From Atrichornis clamosus (Eukaryota; Chordata; Aves; Passeriformes; Menuridae), in contig WBMZ01002655.1 of the NCBI GenBank assembly GCA_013400975.1, positions 124,001 to 188,000 of the forward strand: a DNA stretch of 64,000 nt, read 5' to 3'. Position 1 is the stretch's first letter; each line of letters starts with the position of its first letter. The notes beneath the pieces are model-generated. The model saw nothing but the letters and a program-made list of their open reading frames with translations, made no database searches and had not been told where the DNA came from. Made by a program: the position numbers and the translations under genes. Below, piece after piece: positions 60,671 through 64,000 of this stretch.

Positions 60671-63600
60671 ATAGGTGTTTCAGTAAAAGCTTGTTTTTCA
60701 GCTCTGTTTTTCTGCCTTACACGCTAGAAATGTGGGCAAGTGGTTTTTGGTACCAAGAGCCGCCTTTTCATTTGAAAAGAATGTCCCCACCAACCACATC
60801 CCCATGTAAGGAAAAAGCAGCAACTTACTGGTAAAGCTGTTAAGTGGGAAGGCAGAATTACATTATCTGTCAAACCTTACTGTCATTTAAGCGAGGCTTC
60901 CATAGTTTCAGCAGCTCCTTACTGGGAGTGACATCTGCACAGAGGTCAGCACGAAACCCACTCGGCTCAGCTGAGGGCTGCTGAAAAGCAGGAGCCTCGC
61001 CAGGGTGCCAGGCAGAGCTCTACCTCCTGCTGCATCCTGGTTGTTTAGGTCTGTGTGTTTACCTAAATCAGAGAAAGTGTGGGATGAAATACTTCTTCAT
61101 TAAGGCTGCAGCTGGGGTCGTGCCTTCCAATTTATTGAAAAGGCTAGCATAACTAACATTTTGCACTTACTATTTTTAGACTGAAGGAGAAATGTCCTCC
61201 TGACAAAATTAATGCATGGAGACCGTTAGAGAAAAAGGTGAAAAGTTTCTCTTACCTTGTAGAGAAAGTGTGCCACATGCAGCTCGATATGTCAGCGGAG
61301 GGAAGGAATACACTCATAAGCTGTTACTGAAACGTAAAGGCTCACGGGAGCACAAGGCAGTCACTACTGGGTATTTGGATGAAAAAACCACTGATTATTA
61401 TCTATATACATGTCCTGAAAATAAGAAAAGGATGGAATAGTTTTTATTCTGATTTTGTAGACAAATTCTGGTTTTATAAAGGAACAATCTCGAATTCCAA
61501 TATCTAGGGTAACAATAAGCAAAAGGAAAAGTTTGGGAAATACAAAGTCTGGACACAGGATGACATTTTGGAGCACAGATTCATCTACTGCTAAAAACAA
61601 AACCAAATGCTGAACTCTTTAACCCAACCACAGTATCCTGCTGATTCAAGAAGCCCCTCCATTCAAAGAATGTAAACTCTGCCATGACAGGAGCTGAGAA
61701 CTCCTTTTTACAGAGAGCAGGAAACTTTTCTAAAGGGCCAGTTTATGACCTGGTTGGAGAGCTGGAAACAATTAAGTGTTCTTGTCAAAGGTCAAAGTCA
61801 TAGGGTTAAATTCCTAGGAAATCAAAACAACCTTCAGTGACGGTGCCAAGACTGATCATTTGGCCCTTTTCTGCCCACAATAGGCAGGCAGTAAGCAGCC
61901 TGGGACAGGAGTGAGCCATGCCTCAGTTATCTGCCCTTTCCAGTTCCAAGCCTGACATTTTTAGACTCATCACATGCTCGTGGGTCTAAAAAAGCAAAGC
62001 TGAGGTTAAAAAAATAAAAATAAAATCTGGAAATAAGAATTGCGGCCAAATGACCTATTTATAGCAACACCAAATATGAACTAAATGCCAAATGACGATC
62101 CTGATTCATATTCTACTTCTGATGTAACCCTGCTCGATTTGATGGGGCATTAGACTCTGCAGGAAGAGTCTGCCTCCAGATGCACTCCAGCAGCACTGGT
62201 CTGGCCCTTGGGAAGCTGTCACACTCTGCTGTGTACTTAAAAACTGCAGAACAGTCTATATCTAATTTGAAGCTGTGCGTGGTGTTATTACTGAGCAGTG
62301 CTCAAAAATGTAATGAGGCGGAAGGGGGAATTCACTCATTGGGTGCTTTTTTACCAAATGATGACATTAGAGAAGCAACTGACTGTCTCCCCTTGTGAAA
62401 GCTGGCTGGAACACAATGCAACAATGAGTCTGCCAACACCCCTAACATAAGTTATAAGTTTGTCCTGGTGAGACTCTGTCCAATGCACTCAGCAGCCTGA
62501 AAGCAGGGAAAGTGGGGGGGGCAGAGGGAGAGGACCAATACCTCCTCCACACACTGTGTGACAGGGGGAGACACACGCTGCCCTTGGAGCTGCTTTTCCC
62601 ATTGCTTTTCATTCAAAGCCTTTTGCCCTGGAGCCTCCAAAAACTACTTGATTCGCTTTGAGCATCTTTATAGGGCAAAATAATTGCCCCAGAAACCCTC
62701 AAAGAGTGTTCCTCAGATCTACTTTCTGTCAAATTGTCTGTTACAAACCAAGCAGATTTTGCTGCTACACCAGGAGAGCAGAATTAAAGTTTCACCACAG
62801 TGCTTTAAGCTCAAAATCATCTTTATTCAGCCTTGTGCAAAGAATCAGGTCATTCTCTGTTCAAATCTCTTGCTTGATTCAAAGCAAACTATCTGGTATC
62901 AAATTTCTTCATTAAAGTTCAAGGTCTCAGATTGGATCCAAAATGTCCACAAAACTTGGTGGACATCTTCACAATGGGATGCACTGAGGTCAAATTACAA
63001 ATATTTATAAGATTTTGGGATGGATCAGGTCCTGGCACAGTGGGATGAGCCAGTCTCTACTGAAGATGGCCTTTCTGCCTGTGTATCTTCTCAAGCTCTG
63101 GGTCCAGGTCTAGTCAGTTCACAAGCAATCCTGCTCCATCAATTCATCCTTATTCATCCCCCTGCTTCCTCCCCGTTCAAATTTCTAAATCTAAAGAGTC
63201 ACTGAGACCATGCAGTGACCTCCTGCACCAACTGTTCTGTCTTTTGTGAATCTAAATTGATTCTCCTTGCATGGGAACATCCAGGATCTACCCTTTGACC
63301 TTCAGGCTGAGGTTGTGTATTAGGAGTAAGAGAGAATGTGAAAGCAGCATTTGACTGTCAGCATTGACAAGAAATATGAGCCACCCTCTACGAGGAAGCA
63401 GTCTGTTTCTGTCCAGTGCCTGGAAATATGGGAATTACCAGACTTGCTTAAAAACAAGGGTCAATATCCTGTCCCTGATGCTAGCCAGCACCACATGCTT
63501 GAGAGAAAGGTCTGAGAAGCCTGTAGCTGGGCAGATATGGGATAATCCCATTCTTATCTCCCGGCTTTGGGGAACAGTATAGCAAGCACGGACACAAACA

Positions 63601-64000
63601 CAGGCACATACGTGCACCCTGGAAACCACAGAGAGCTCTTCTCCTGGGAATATTGCAGTATTCTCTGTCAAGCCAAGTATTTTTAATACCCATTTCTACA
63701 GTGTGCAACGGACTCCAGGGACTTGGCTCTGTCAAGGAAGGGATTGAATAAGGCACACGATGATGAAGGTTCCCAAGCCGTGTTTAGCTCTTGGGTTTCC
63801 ACAAACAGTGTGCAGCTAACAAGTCAACTGAAAAAGACCATTAAAAGCAGCCCTATTCACCAGCCCAGACAGGAGCTAAAATGTCATCATTTTGCAAAAG
63901 AACAATGCTTTTGAAAGAAATTGCCAACCTTTCACCCATGTTCTATATGTTATAATCTGGGTATATTCCTGATCATGGTTTAGGGACCTTTCTCCATGTT
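60671..64000. other. Upstream non-coding DNA to window end
   Basis: AT-rich sequence with short frames only. A nine-G run lies near 62513-62521. No exon of NEDD9, the expected neighbour on this side by mammalian synteny, is recognisable. Confidence 0.65.

Overview
The window is vertebrate nuclear DNA, almost certainly from a bird. It contains one confidently recognised protein-coding gene, TMEM170B, on the minus strand, split into three coding exons with good splice sites. It also contains a degraded CR1 LINE whose 3' end carries the ATTCTRTG-type octamer tail seen in sauropsid CR1 elements. Most of the window is AT-rich non-coding DNA. I see no bacterial-style operons, tRNA, rRNA or CRISPR arrays.

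Layout, left to right. (a) 1-7570: non-coding DNA with one GC/CpG-rich pocket near 6.85-7.08 kb. (b) 7.57-16.29 kb: sequence downstream of the TMEM170B stop codon. It holds the 3' UTR (end not determined), candidate polyadenylation signals, an antisense CR1 copy (about 11.46-13.0 kb), a duplicated block next to the only N base (15313), and a CpG-rich pocket (15.96-16.13 kb). (c) 16288-28424: TMEM170B coding span. Exon 3 is 16288-16418, exon 2 is 21555-21725 and exon 1 is 28328-28424; introns are 5,136 bp and 6,602 bp. (d) 28.2-29.6 kb: CpG-island promoter and 5' leader, with trinucleotide repeats, a G-quadruplex-like cluster and a second promoter-like GC block. (e) 29.6-64 kb: 34 kb upstream with no recognisable exon, only simple repeats, short duplications and palindromes.

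The three exons join in phase (97 + 171 + 131 = 399 nt) to give a 132-residue multi-pass membrane protein. In mammals TMEM170B lies between NEDD9 and ADTRP. Neither neighbour is recognisable here, so both flanks appear intergenic.

The most unusual element is a 12-bp minisatellite of 80 units, 79 of them identical, that starts 44 nt inside intron 2 from the exon 2 splice donor. In the transcript sense its unit contains no adenine at all, so it can hold no stop codon, no AG acceptor and no branch-point A. The exon 2 reading frame runs straight through it when the intron is left unspliced. Other items worth a look are a perfect 20-bp-arm hairpin at 60627-60670, a 28-bp perfect palindrome at 27160-27187 and a potential upstream ORF made of eight tandem ATG codons.
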